Shown here one piece after another: positions 13,675 through 23,313 of a stretch of DNA of 23,519 bases. Positions within the stretch are counted from its first letter, which is position 1. Every line of letters starts with the position of its first letter. The position numbers and the translations under genes are program-made. Origin of the DNA: FEN-987 sp964598845 (GTDB lineage: Archaea > Thermoproteota > Bathyarchaeia > 40CM-2-53-6); the NCBI GenBank assembly GCA_964598845.1, contig CAZRDM010000030.1:1-23519 (forward strand), in the 5' to 3' direction. The notes beneath the pieces were generated by a model. The model was given only the letters and a program-made list of their open reading frames with translations. It was not told where the DNA came from and ran no database searches.

Positions 13675-16600
13675 ATGGCCGTAATATCAGCATCTACTGT
13701 GAGCCCACAGGTCTGGGATCTGATCAAACACTTCCTCGAAGAAAAGGGCCTAGTGAGGCAGCATGTTGACTCCTACAATGAATTCATCGAAAGTGGTTTG
13801 CAGGCGATTGTTGACGAGACTGGAGAGATTCCGATCGAGATAGAGGATTATCCTCTCAAGATCAAGTTGGGGAAGATCGAGATCGGGACGCCGCGAGTGA
13901 CCGAAGTGGATGGTTCGGAACGGCAGATCTTCCCGACCGAAGCTAGGATTCGCAACCTAACCTATGCTGCACCTCTACACCTGGAAATGACCCCTGTGAT
14001 CGGGGAGAGAGAAGGTCAGACGGAGATTGTTTACATCGGCGACTTTCCGGTGATGCTTCGATCCAAAATTTGCCCGATCTCTCGGATGACTCAGGATGAG
14101 CTCATAAGCATTGGAGAAGATCCCCTGGACCCTGGCGGCTACTTCACAGTCAACGGTGCTGAGAGAGTCGTTGTTGCGTTGGAAGACTTAGCTGCTAACA
14201 GAATTCTCGTTGATAAGGAACAGACCGGTGTTCACCCAACATACAAAGCAAAGATATTCTCAACGACTGTAGGTTTCCGGGCGAGGACGGAGGTCACCCT
14301 AAAGACAGACGGCGCGATCTACATCACGATGCCCGGCATCCCCTCCGACATTCCACTAGTAGTCATGATGAAGGCACTGGGTTACGAGGAAGATTCCAAG
14401 ATAGCTGAGATGATCTCCACGAACGAAACGATTCAAGATCAGCTCGCGCCCACCTTCGAGAAGTCTGTTGGAGTTGTAACTCAGAGAGATGCTCTGTTAT
14501 ATGTTGGCAATAGGTTAGCGCCAGGTCAAGTGGAGGACTACCGTCTCAAGAAAGCCGAGGCATCTGTTGACAGAAACTTCCTACCGCATATTGGTCGAAA
14601 TCCCGAAGATAGGAAGGAGAAGGCTGCCTTCCTCGCCGAGGTTGGCTGTCGTGTAATCGAACTCAAATTCGGGCTCCGGCAGCCTGACGATAAGGATCAT
14701 TATGCCAACAAGAGACTCAAACTTGCGGGCGCGCTGCTGGCGGAACTTTTCCGGATATCTTTCAGAAATCTTATTCGCGATCTTAAGTATCAGCTCGAGA
14801 GGATAACGATTCGTCGGCACGCAGAGCTTTCGATCAGCAACGCGATACGTCCCGGAATAATCACTGAGCGAATCCAGCATGCAATAGCGACAGGAAACTG
14901 GGTCCGCGGCCGCGTTGGGGTCACTCAACTCCTCGATCGAACGAACTTTTCCTCAACGTTGAGCCATCTTCGCAGACTCCAGTCGCCACTAAGCAGAAGC
15001 CAACCCAACCTCGAAGCTAGAGATCTCCATCCGACTCACTGGGGAAGGCTTTGTCCCAGTGAGACACCTGAAGGATCAAACTGTGGTCTTGTCAAGAACC
15101 TCGCTTTGAGCGCTGTAATCTCCGTAGGCGTTGACTCACGAGACTTCGTATCCAAACTCAGGAGAATGGGCGTCATCGGCGTCGAAGAAGCCGATAGGAA
15201 GCTGCGCGAAACCGGTGCAAAGGCCTTCGTTGATGGCTTAATCGCTGGGTATGTTCGAGACACCGACAAGCTAGCGGTCGAACTCATACGCATGCGCAGA
15301 AATGGGGAGATAAGCTCAGAGGTGAATGTCGCTTACTCTCCGCCGCAAATGGGAGGCGGGAGACCTGAACTCTACGTCAACTGCGACGAAGGACGTGTTA
15401 GAAGACCACTTGTCATAGTCGAGCACGGGAAGCCCCACCTTACACGTGAGCATGTTGAAGCCATCCAGCGTGGAGAGATACGTTGGGAGGACCTAGTTGA
15501 ACGAGGGATTATCGAGTACTTAGACGCAGATGAGGAGGAGAACGCTCTCGTCGCTGTGACACCAAATCGGATTAATGAGCTGACAACCCATCTTGAGATT
15601 GCACCATACACGATTCTGGGAATATGCGCGTCTCTGATTCCATACCCAGAACACAATCAGTCGCCTCGAAACGCCTACGAGTCAGCTATGGCAAAACAGG
15701 CGCTTGGCATTTTTAGTGTCAACTACACCAATCGTGTAGACTCACGCGCCCACATTCTCCACTATCCCCAAGTTCCGGTTGTCCGAACCAAGCCGATGGA
15801 TATCATAAGCTTCGACAACAGACCAGCAGGCCAGAATTGTGTAGTGGCCATTCTATGCTATCAAGGATACAACATGGAAGATGCTATCATAATCAACAAA
15901 TCATCTGTTGATAGAGGACTCTTTCGATCAACCTTCTACCGGGTCTACGAGGGAGAGTGCCGGCAGTACCTTGGAGGCCTGCGTGATAAGTTCGAGATCC
16001 CGGAAGCAGGTATAAGGGGATACAGAGGGGACAGATATTACAGGCTCCTTGAAGAGGACGGCGTGATATCAGTTGAATCTGACGTCACCGGAAACACTGT
16101 ACTGATCGGAAGAACAAGTCCCCCAAGATTCCTTGAAGAGTACAGAGAGTTCGAGGTAAAGGGTCCGACCAAGAGGGACTCGTCTGTCGGGATGCGCCCA
16201 TCCGAACAAGGCATCGTCGACGCAGTATTTCTAACGGAATCGATTGAGGGCAACCGGTTAGTCAAGGTACGCGCTCGAGACACACGCGTGCCTGAACTCG
16301 GAGACAAGTTCGCCTCCAGACATGGCCAGAAGGGAGTGATCGGACTGCTGATTCCTCACGAGAACATGCCATTCACTGAGCAAGGCATAGTTCCCGACAT
16401 AATCATCAATCCACACGCAATACCATCAAGGATGACTATCGGGCAATTCGTCGAAGCGATTGCAGGAAAAGTTGCAAGCCTCCGCGGAGAGCCTGTCGAT
16501 GGCACAGCCTTCAGTAATGAGCGACCCCAGACACTCCGTGACATCCTTCTTGAGTTGGGGTTTGAACATAGCGGAAGAGAAGTCCTCTACAATGGAATTG

Positions 16601-17037
16601 ATGGCAAGAGGCTTGTCGCTGATATTTTCGTAGGAGTCGTCTACTACCAGAAACTCCACCACATGGTATCAGACAAGATGCACGCACGGGCTCGCGGACA
16701 AGTACAGATGCTTACCCGGCAACCCACAGAAGGACGGGCGAGAGGCGGGGGACTGAGATTCGGAGAGATGGAAAGGGACTGCCTGATCGGCCACGGCGCA
16801 TCAGCACTCTTGAGAGATAGACTTCTGGAAGAATCGGACAAGTATACGGCGATGATCTGTGAAACTTGTGGTTTACTGGCATACTACGACGTGAAACAGA
16901 ACAAGTACATCTGCCGCATAGATGGTGATAAGGCGGCAATCTCCGCAGTCCACCTCTCTTACGCATTCAAACTCCTACTTCAGGAGCTTATGGCGCTTGG
17001 AGTGGCGCCTCGTCTGGAAGTATCGGAGCGTGCTTAG
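13675..17037 (+). CDS. rpoB: RNA polymerase subunit B (Rpo2), undivided
   Basis: Second-largest RNA polymerase subunit, 1120 residues in one frame; some euryarchaea split it into B' and B''. Landmarks: GEDPLDPGGYFTVNGAERV in the N-terminal half, SETPEGSNCGLVKNLAL, NQSPRNAYESAMAKQALG, GYNMEDAIIINKSS, and the active-centre GDKFASRHGQKG at 876-887. Near the C terminus is the clamp zinc ribbon. It has Cys1062 and Cys1065 (CETCG) and Cys1080, but the fourth cysteine of the usual CPxCGD knuckle is Asp1083 (CRIDGD). Zinc may be held by three cysteines plus another ligand, or weakly. The start ATG at 13675 lies nine bases after the rpoH stop. The TAG stop is followed at once by the rpoA start. Confidence 0.97.
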   Translation: MAVISASTVSPQVWDLIKHFLEEKGLVRQHVDSYNEFIESGLQAIVDETGEIPIEIEDYPLKIKLGKIEIGTPRVTEVDGSERQIFPTEARIRNLTYAAPLHLEMTPVIGEREGQTEIVYIGDFPVMLRSKICPISRMTQDELISIGEDPLDPGGYFTVNGAERVVVALEDLAANRILVDKEQTGVHPTYKAKIFSTTVGFRARTEVTLKTDGAIYITMPGIPSDIPLVVMMKALGYEEDSKIAEMISTNETIQDQLAPTFEKSVGVVTQRDALLYVGNRLAPGQVEDYRLKKAEASVDRNFLPHIGRNPEDRKEKAAFLAEVGCRVIELKFGLRQPDDKDHYANKRLKLAGALLAELFRISFRNLIRDLKYQLERITIRRHAELSISNAIRPGIITERIQHAIATGNWVRGRVGVTQLLDRTNFSSTLSHLRRLQSPLSRSQPNLEARDLHPTHWGRLCPSETPEGSNCGLVKNLALSAVISVGVDSRDFVSKLRRMGVIGVEEADRKLRETGAKAFVDGLIAGYVRDTDKLAVELIRMRRNGEISSEVNVAYSPPQMGGGRPELYVNCDEGRVRRPLVIVEHGKPHLTREHVEAIQRGEIRWEDLVERGIIEYLDADEEENALVAVTPNRINELTTHLEIAPYTILGICASLIPYPEHNQSPRNAYESAMAKQALGIFSVNYTNRVDSRAHILHYPQVPVVRTKPMDIISFDNRPAGQNCVVAILCYQGYNMEDAIIINKSSVDRGLFRSTFYRVYEGECRQYLGGLRDKFEIPEAGIRGYRGDRYYRLLEEDGVISVESDVTGNTVLIGRTSPPRFLEEYREFEVKGPTKRDSSVGMRPSEQGIVDAVFLTESIEGNRLVKVRARDTRVPELGDKFASRHGQKGVIGLLIPHENMPFTEQGIVPDIIINPHAIPSRMTIGQFVEAIAGKVASLRGEPVDGTAFSNERPQTLRDILLELGFEHSGREVLYNGIDGKRLVADIFVGVVYYQKLHHMVSDKMHARARGQVQMLTRQPTEGRARGGGLRFGEMERDCLIGHGASALLRDRLLEESDKYTAMICETCGLLAYYDVKQNKYICRIDGDKAAISAVHLSYAFKLLLQELMALGVAPRLEVSERA

Positions 17038-17038
17038 A

Positions 17039-20000
17039 ATGGCGATGGTAGCAGAGGAAGCGACGAAGGTCATCGCAAGCATCCACTTCACGTTGCTATC
17101 ACCCAGCGAGATTCGGAAGCTCTCCTCAGTTGAGATTCAGACGGCTGACACTTATGATGAAGATGGGGTGCCAATTGTTTCGGGATTAATGGACGGACGA
17201 CTTGGCACTCTTGAACCACGCCAAAAATGCAAGACCTGTGGAAACACAGCCTCAGCATGTCCGGGTCATTTTGGACATATTGAATTGGCTGAACCCGTTG
17301 TTCACGTTGCCTTCGCCAAACTCATTCATAAACTCCTCCAAGTGACGTGTCGGAACTGCGGCCGTATTCTTCTTTCAGCCGACAAGATCAAGGCTTACAA
17401 TGATCGGATGCAAAGGGAGCTCAAGCAACTTAGCGAGATCTCCCCTGCGTTCTACGAAGCCGTAATGAAGGACGCGAAGAAAAGTCAAGAATGCCCGCAT
17501 TGCGGTGCCCGACAGTATCCGATAGATCATGGAAAGCCAACTGCCTTCCATGAAATGGTGGATGGAGGCGCAGCGAGGCTTAACCCAAGCCAGATTCGAG
17601 AGCGACTTGAACGCATTCCAGACGAGGATCTCCGTCTGCTAGGCATGGATCCCGCCGCCGCTAGACCCGAATGGATGATTCTTCAAGTTCTACCTGTACC
17701 TGCCGTTACTGTTCGACCTTCCATCACCCTAGAGTCGGGTATTCGTTCGGAAGACGATCTCACCCACAAACTTGTGGACATTATCAGAATCAACCAGAAA
17801 CTCAGCGAAGCACTCGAATCGGGAGTTCCGGTCAACATAATACAAGAACTCCATGAGCTTCTGCAATATCACGTTACCACATACTTCGATAACGAGGTAT
17901 CAGGTCTTCCACCGGCACGCCACAGATCGGGCCGTGCACTGAAAACCCTCAGTCAGAGACTTAAGGGGAAAGAAGGCAGATTCAGAGGCAACCTCTCTGG
18001 AAAGCGAGTGGATTTCTCAGCTAGGACCGTTATCTCACCTGACCCGAATATTGACATAAACGAGGTTGGTGTTCCCCTCGATGTTGCTCAGCGGCTCACG
18101 ATCCCCGAGAGAGTCACGCCTTGGAACGTTGATGAGCTGCGAAACCTCATCAGAAACGGCCCTGACCAGTATCCAGGCGCCCTCTATATCGTGAGGCCGG
18201 ACGGGCGGAGAGTTCGCCTTGAATTCGTTACAGAGCGCGAAAGTCTAGCTGAAGCACTTCAACCCGGATTCATCGTTGAACGGCACATTCGGGATGGAGA
18301 CATAGTCCTATTCAACAGACAGCCATCCCTCCACCGCATGTCCATAATGGCACACCGCGTCAAGGTTCTACCCTACAAAACATTCAGACTCAATCCATGC
18401 GTATGCCCGCCGTACAACGCGGACTTCGACGGGGACGAAATGAATCTCCATGTACCACAAGGCGAGGAGGCTAGAACAGAAGCCAAACTACTCATGCAGG
18501 TCCAAGACCAAATCCTGTCACCGCGATATGGAGGACCCATAATAGGCGCCAAGACTGATCTGCTGAGCGCCGCCTACTTGCTTACCAGAAAATCGACATA
18601 CCTAACCAAAGAAGAAGTCGGAAAGTTGCTGGCTTCGGCCGGATACTTCGGTGAACTTCCACCCCCAGAAATCAAGAGACCAGTCGAACTCTGGAGCGGA
18701 AAGCAGATCTTCAGCATCTTTCTGCCACAGGGCTTCAACTTCGTGGCCAGATCCAGTATCGTAACAGGAGAGGATGGCAACACGGTCGTCGTGAAGGATG
18801 GGAAGCTCATCCAAGGTGTCGTTGACAAGAACACAATCGGTGCTGAGCGTTCGGAGAGCCTCTTTCACCGCATCGTCAAAGATCACGCATCTGAGACCGG
18901 TCGAAACTTCCTGAACAGCCTGGTCAAACTCCTCGACCGGTTCATAACTCTGAGAGGATTCTCGTATGCGATAGACGAGCTGGACATCTCTGACGTTGTT
19001 AGAGACAAGATCTCGAAGGCGATCGAGAGGGCCGAAGAGCACGTGCAGGCCCTCATCGACCAATACAAGGAGGGAACGTTGGAGAGACTTCCCGGTCGAT
19101 CTCTTGAGGAATCGCTTGAGCTTCGCATAATGGACGAGCTCTCGAAGGCACGTGACCAAGCAGGCGAATTTGCGGAGCAACATCTGTCAGCAGAAACCGA
19201 CAACTCAGGCGTTATCATGACCAAGACGGGAGCCCGTGGTTCAATGCTGAATATCGCTCAAATGGTCGCCAGTGTGGGACAACAATCTATCCGCGGTCAA
19301 AGAATCAGACGAGGCTACAGGGACAGAGCTCTCTCATGCTTTCACAAGGGGGACGTAGGTGCAGAAGCTCGGGGTTTCGTCTACTCATCCTACCATGACG
19401 GATTGAGCCCAGTCGAGTTCTTCTTCCACGCGATGGGCGGCAGGGAAGGGCTTGTTGACACAGCTGTTCGAACTCAACAGAGCGGTTACATGCAGCGACG
19501 CCTCATCAACGCTCTCGAACACATAAGAGTCGAATACGACGGCACCGTTCGCGACTCCAGAGGTGACATCATACAGTTCAGATACGGAGAAGATGGCGTC
19601 GACACAGCCAAGAGCGATCACGGGAAGGCTGTGAACACAGACCGACTTGTTGAACGTGTTCAACTAACCATCGAAAAGGGAGCAAAGGCGAGCAAAGCCT
19701 ACATCGACAAGAAGATTAGCGAAGTTACAGAAGAGCTCACACCAAGCCTAGCCGAGCAGCTGAGAGAGAGCCTAATCAGAGCAAAGCTCGCGCGACGCGG
19801 GGTAGACGAGGCAGTAAAGGAGGCGGTAAGGAACTACCGCAAATCCTTGATTGAACCCGGTGAGGCTGCGGGAATAGTTTCGGCTCAATCGATTGGTGAA
19901 CCCGGGACTCAGATGACGCTGAGAACCTTCCACTTCGCTGGAGTCAGAGAGCAGAACGTCACATTGGGACTCCCGAGGCTGATTGAGATTGTAGACGCAC

Positions 20001-20854
20001 GAAAGATACCATCAACTCCAATGATGGTCGTCTATCTCGACAAGAAGCACCGTGCAAGCCGTGAGAAAGCCCAAGAGGTCGCAACAAGAATAACCCACAC
20101 AACATTGGGAGACATTGCCTCAAGCATCGAATCGGACATCACTAAGATGCGTATCATCGTCCCGCTGAACACCGAGGCAATGAAGGAAAGAGACGTGTCA
20201 CTCAAGGAGGTGAAGACGGCGGTAACCCCAGGGGGCTGCAAGGTGGAGGTTGAGAAGAATACGGTTCACATAATGCCGCATGAAATGGATGTTGCCCAGT
20301 TCAACAGACTTGTTGCACGCTTGCCGTTGATGCACATCAAGGGCATACCCCAAGTGAAACGTGCCCTCGTAATGGAAGAGAGGACAGGCGATAAGACCGA
20401 ATGGGTAATCCGAACGGAAGGTTCCAACCTCGCGTTAACCCTTGAAACCGAAGGCGTAGATCCGACGAGAACTATCTCGAACAACATGCATGAGGTATCC
20501 GAAGTACTCGGAATCGAAGCCGCCCGGAACGTCATAATCAAAGAGGCCACAGCCGTTCTCGAAGAACAAGGACTCGACGTAGATGTACGCCATGTCATGC
20601 TAGTTGCTGACGCAATGACTGCATCCGGTGAAGTGCTCCAAGTCGGCAGACACGGTGTCAGCGGGGAAAAGGCGAGTACCCTAGCAAAAGCAGCCTTCGA
20701 GATAACGATTCCAACAATTGTGGACGCGGCCATAAAAGGCACCAGAGACACCCTCCGGGGTGTCGCTGAAAACGTGATCGTTGGACAGCAAGTCCCAATG
20801 GGGACAGGCCTCATAGAAGTCTACATGTCCATGCCTGAGAAGGTCAAGAAATAA
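17039..20854 (+). CDS. rpoA: RNA polymerase largest subunit, A' and A'' fused (Rpo1)
   Basis: Catalytic largest subunit of 1271 residues in one uninterrupted frame. A' features: zinc sites C64-C67-C74-H77 and C104-C107/C152-C155, and the Mg-binding NADFDGD at 460-466 with Asp462, Asp464 and Asp466. A'' features: GEAAGIVSAQSIGEPGTQM from residue 941, the trigger-loop region, and a C-terminal jaw ending EVYMSMPEKVKK. Most archaea end A' near residue 880 and begin a separate A'' gene; here the joining stretch (about 850-895) is continuous. Such fusion is reported for Thaumarchaeota and some relatives. The frame is open back to 16922, but the ATG at 17039, one base after the rpoB stop, fits the family N terminus. 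The stop overlaps the next ATG by one base. Confidence 0.97.
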   Translation: MAMVAEEATKVIASIHFTLLSPSEIRKLSSVEIQTADTYDEDGVPIVSGLMDGRLGTLEPRQKCKTCGNTASACPGHFGHIELAEPVVHVAFAKLIHKLLQVTCRNCGRILLSADKIKAYNDRMQRELKQLSEISPAFYEAVMKDAKKSQECPHCGARQYPIDHGKPTAFHEMVDGGAARLNPSQIRERLERIPDEDLRLLGMDPAAARPEWMILQVLPVPAVTVRPSITLESGIRSEDDLTHKLVDIIRINQKLSEALESGVPVNIIQELHELLQYHVTTYFDNEVSGLPPARHRSGRALKTLSQRLKGKEGRFRGNLSGKRVDFSARTVISPDPNIDINEVGVPLDVAQRLTIPERVTPWNVDELRNLIRNGPDQYPGALYIVRPDGRRVRLEFVTERESLAEALQPGFIVERHIRDGDIVLFNRQPSLHRMSIMAHRVKVLPYKTFRLNPCVCPPYNADFDGDEMNLHVPQGEEARTEAKLLMQVQDQILSPRYGGPIIGAKTDLLSAAYLLTRKSTYLTKEEVGKLLASAGYFGELPPPEIKRPVELWSGKQIFSIFLPQGFNFVARSSIVTGEDGNTVVVKDGKLIQGVVDKNTIGAERSESLFHRIVKDHASETGRNFLNSLVKLLDRFITLRGFSYAIDELDISDVVRDKISKAIERAEEHVQALIDQYKEGTLERLPGRSLEESLELRIMDELSKARDQAGEFAEQHLSAETDNSGVIMTKTGARGSMLNIAQMVASVGQQSIRGQRIRRGYRDRALSCFHKGDVGAEARGFVYSSYHDGLSPVEFFFHAMGGREGLVDTAVRTQQSGYMQRRLINALEHIRVEYDGTVRDSRGDIIQFRYGEDGVDTAKSDHGKAVNTDRLVERVQLTIEKGAKASKAYIDKKISEVTEELTPSLAEQLRESLIRAKLARRGVDEAVKEAVRNYRKSLIEPGEAAGIVSAQSIGEPGTQMTLRTFHFAGVREQNVTLGLPRLIEIVDARKIPSTPMMVVYLDKKHRASREKAQEVATRITHTTLGDIASSIESDITKMRIIVPLNTEAMKERDVSLKEVKTAVTPGGCKVEVEKNTVHIMPHEMDVAQFNRLVARLPLMHIKGIPQVKRALVMEERTGDKTEWVIRTEGSNLALTLETEGVDPTRTISNNMHEVSEVLGIEAARNVIIKEATAVLEEQGLDVDVRHVMLVADAMTASGEVLQVGRHGVSGEKASTLAKAAFEITIPTIVDAAIKGTRDTLRGVAENVIVGQQVPMGTGLIEVYMSMPEKVKK

Positions 20855-21168
20855 TGCAAACAACAAAAGTTGACGTGAACAAACAGATCCAAATCACAGT
20901 CAAGACAGGAAAGGTTTCCTTCGGTGTCAAGGAAGCATTGGACGCTGCAAGATTCGGCAAGGCGAAACTGCTAATGCTCGCATCAAACTGCCCTGAACCC
21001 TATAAGACAACAATCATTCGGTATGCAAAGCAGTCCGCTGTTCATACTTACAGTTATCGCGGAACAAGCGTTGATCTGGGCGCAGCCTGCGAGAAACCCT
21101 TCGTCGTAGCTGTGCTCACAGTTAAGGAACCAGGCGACTCTGAAATACTGAAACTAGCTGAGAGCTAA
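20854..21168 (+). CDS. rpl30e: Ribosomal protein L30e
   Basis: Large-subunit ribosomal protein eL30 of 104 residues, from the L7Ae/L30e fold that binds kink-turn RNA. Typical sequence: KTGKVSFGVKEALDAARFGKAKLLMLASNCPE, then YRGTSVDLGAACEKPF. Its ATG overlaps the rpoA stop by one base (TAATG), implying translational coupling. This position between rpoA'' and nusA is standard in archaea. Confidence 0.95.
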   Translation: MQTTKVDVNKQIQITVKTGKVSFGVKEALDAARFGKAKLLMLASNCPEPYKTTIIRYAKQSAVHTYSYRGTSVDLGAACEKPFVVAVLTVKEPGDSEILKLAES

Positions 21169-21171
21169 GAG

Positions 21172-21609
21172 ATGTCCACCTCCAGAATCAAACTAACGGC
21201 CGAAGAAATGCGTTACATCGCACTCTTCGAGAACATTACTGGCGCGACAGCTAACGACTGCATAATCGACAGCGAAGCAGACAGGATAATCTTCGTCGCG
21301 AAGCCGGGCGAAATGGGTTTAGCAATAGGGAAGGCCGGAAAGAACATCAACATGCTACGAAAGATGGTCGGCCGACCAGTCGAGGTAGTCGAATTCGCCG
21401 GCACCGCTGAAGGACTCATAAGAAATTGCCTAGCACCCGCCAAACTGAGAGAGATACGAGTAACGGAACGACCAGACCGAAAGATCATAGTTGTTGAAGT
21501 CGAACCCAAGGACAAGGCTCTGGCCATAGGCAAGAATGGAAGAACGATCGACAAAACGCGCCTTCTTGCGAAGCGATACTATCAGATAGACCACGTACAA
21601 ATCGCTTGA
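21172..21609 (+). CDS. nusA: Archaeal transcription factor NusA (two KH domains)
   Basis: Archaeal NusA of 145 residues, consisting only of the two KH RNA-binding domains. The GxxG loops are GKAG (53-56, in LAIGKAGKNINMLRK) and GKNG (120-123, in LAIGKNGRTIDKTR). Archaeal members lack the N-terminal polymerase-binding and S1 parts of bacterial NusA, so the short length is normal. It starts three bases after rpl30e and is the last gene of the operon here. The expected rps12 does not follow. Confidence 0.93.
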   Translation: MSTSRIKLTAEEMRYIALFENITGATANDCIIDSEADRIIFVAKPGEMGLAIGKAGKNINMLRKMVGRPVEVVEFAGTAEGLIRNCLAPAKLREIRVTERPDRKIIVVEVEPKDKALAIGKNGRTIDKTRLLAKRYYQIDHVQIA

Positions 21610-21803
21610 TCGCGGTTCCTATCCAATCTTAGGAAGCCCCAGACAGTCTCTCCGCCACGTAGTTGGAGGGAGAGACAGGAAATACGGACAACGGTTGGAC
21701 TACGTAAAGCGAATTATGTGAACTGCATCATGATCCATGCGGGCTCTCCTCTTAGTAGATACCAACGGTGATAAAGATTGACAAAGCATTAGTGTGAGAT
21801 ACT

Positions 21804-21825
21804 AATCCTCCGAATCGCGAGGATT
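21804..21825. repeat. Inverted repeat just upstream of the MttB-family gene
   Basis: AATCCTC (21804-21810) and GAGGATT (21819-21825) are perfect complements around an eight-base loop, ending eight bases before the TTG start. In mRNA the hairpin would hide the GAGG that could serve as ribosome-binding site, so it may modulate translation. As DNA it may be an operator. Confidence 0.4.
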
Positions 21826-21832
21826 CTGCAAT

Positions 21833-23305
21833 TTGGTCACGGGCGGCTTCAAGGGAGGCAGATATGAACCGCTCGCGACAAACGAAGTCTACGATATCCA
21901 CATGTCGTCTCTTGAGGTCTTGTCAAAAGTAGGCGTTGTCATCAAGGATGAGAAGGCTAAGAAACTCCTCGATAACGCAGGCGCGATTATCGACGACAAG
22001 AAATCAATCGCATACATACCTGAGCACCTTGTTGAGGAAGCTATCGATAGGGCACCGTCTACCGTAACTCTCTGCGCAAGAGATCGCGAGAATGATTTGC
22101 GGTTACACGATCAACGGGTATATCTAGGCACTGGTGGAGCAGCGCTCTATGTTCTTGACATGGAAAATGGTGCAAGGAGGCAGGCTCTGAAGCAGGATGT
22201 CCAAGATTTCGCAATAGTAGTAAACGCTTTGGATAACGTGCATTTCTACATGATCCCTGTCTACCCAAGCGACGTACCGGCTGAGACTGCGGACCGCCAC
22301 AGGTATGAAATTGCACTTAGATATTCGCGGAAGCACGTGATGGGAGGCGTATACACTCGGCAGGGAGCTCTGGACGTCATCAAGATGGCTGAAGCTGTTG
22401 CAGGTGGTCCTGAGGAACTGGCTCGCCGACCATTGATTTCATTGATCACCTGCGCCGTAAGTCCGTTGACGTGGGATGATAACTATATTCAGATTCTAAT
22501 AGAAGCCGCAGAACACAGCATTCCGGTTTCGATACCCTCAGAGGCGATGGCTGGCGGAACAGGCCCTGCCACACTCGCGGGGAGCCTCGTTCTGCAGAAT
22601 GCTGAAACGCTCAGCGGAATAGTGATTGCTGAGCTAGCTAAGCCAGGTGCCCCAGTCCTATATGGTACTGTAGCGACAATCATGGATCCGAGGACCGGGG
22701 TCTACGCCTCAGGAGCGATCGAGAGCGCACTTTTGAATGCGGCTGCATCACAGATGGCGCAGTACTATGAGATTCCGATATATGCAACAGCCGGTTTAAC
22801 GGACTCGAAGGTCATAGACGTTCAGGCCGGATATGAAAAGGCGATGACAACTCTTTTGGTTGCGCTTTCCGGCGCGAACTATATTCATGATGCTGCTGGG
22901 CTCATAGAGTCCGCCCTCACCGTTAGCTATGAGCAACTAGTCATAGACAATGACATCTTGGGTATGGTGATGCGCGGTGTACGAGGTATCGTGGTAAACG
23001 ATGAATCTCTTGCTGTTGACGTGATAAAAGCGGTTGGACCTGGAGGGCATTACCTAAGCCAGAAACATACACTCAGGCACGCTATGACCGAGTATTTCAC
23101 ACCAACACATAGTGACCGTTCCAAGAGAGAAAACTGGGAGCGTTTGGTTCCGAGAGACATCCAGGGAAGAGCGAAGGAGTCTGTCAAGAAGATTCTGGCA
23201 AGCCAGGTTCCGTCACCTCTTCCGAGCCATATCAACGAGACCCTGAAGGGGATCGTCCTCCAAGCGGATAGGAGAAGACTTCAATCCGCACCAATAAGTG
23301 GGTGA
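21833..23305 (+). CDS. MttB-family corrinoid methyltransferase, non-pyrrolysine type
   Basis: Member of the trimethylamine/glycine-betaine methyltransferase (MttB/MtgB) superfamily, 490 residues. Family features: N-terminal HMSSLEVLSKVGV, MGGVYTR, ALAG-like GTGPATLAGSLVLQNAE, LYGT, and the segment GLTDSKVIDVQAGYEK at 321-336. Pyrrolysine-dependent MttB proteins have an in-frame amber codon in the second half; this frame has none. UAG ends rpoB, rpoH, the permease and other genes here, so it looks like an ordinary stop. Relatives without pyrrolysine demethylate glycine betaine and other quaternary amines, passing the methyl group to a corrinoid protein. No corrinoid protein gene is in the window. 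The start is TTG at 21833 behind a hairpin containing GAGG. An ABC ATPase gene follows after eight bases, suggesting coupled uptake. Confidence 0.88.
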   Translation: MVTGGFKGGRYEPLATNEVYDIHMSSLEVLSKVGVVIKDEKAKKLLDNAGAIIDDKKSIAYIPEHLVEEAIDRAPSTVTLCARDRENDLRLHDQRVYLGTGGAALYVLDMENGARRQALKQDVQDFAIVVNALDNVHFYMIPVYPSDVPAETADRHRYEIALRYSRKHVMGGVYTRQGALDVIKMAEAVAGGPEELARRPLISLITCAVSPLTWDDNYIQILIEAAEHSIPVSIPSEAMAGGTGPATLAGSLVLQNAETLSGIVIAELAKPGAPVLYGTVATIMDPRTGVYASGAIESALLNAAASQMAQYYEIPIYATAGLTDSKVIDVQAGYEKAMTTLLVALSGANYIHDAAGLIESALTVSYEQLVIDNDILGMVMRGVRGIVVNDESLAVDVIKAVGPGGHYLSQKHTLRHAMTEYFTPTHSDRSKRENWERLVPRDIQGRAKESVKKILASQVPSPLPSHINETLKGIVLQADRRRLQSAPISG

Positions 23306-23313
23306 ATCACGTT

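Noticed and set aside
16922..17038. N-terminal extension of RpoA from an upstream ATG
   Set aside because: It would overlap rpoB by 116 bases and encodes a Trp/Arg-rich stretch unlike any RpoA N terminus; the ATG at 17039 fits the family.
21610..21832. rps12 or an rps12 remnant after nusA
   Set aside because: No frame shows the conserved S12 core; only chance basic residues appear.
21833..23305. Pyrrolysine-containing MttB
   Set aside because: The frame has no in-frame amber codon, and UAG terminates many neighbouring genes.
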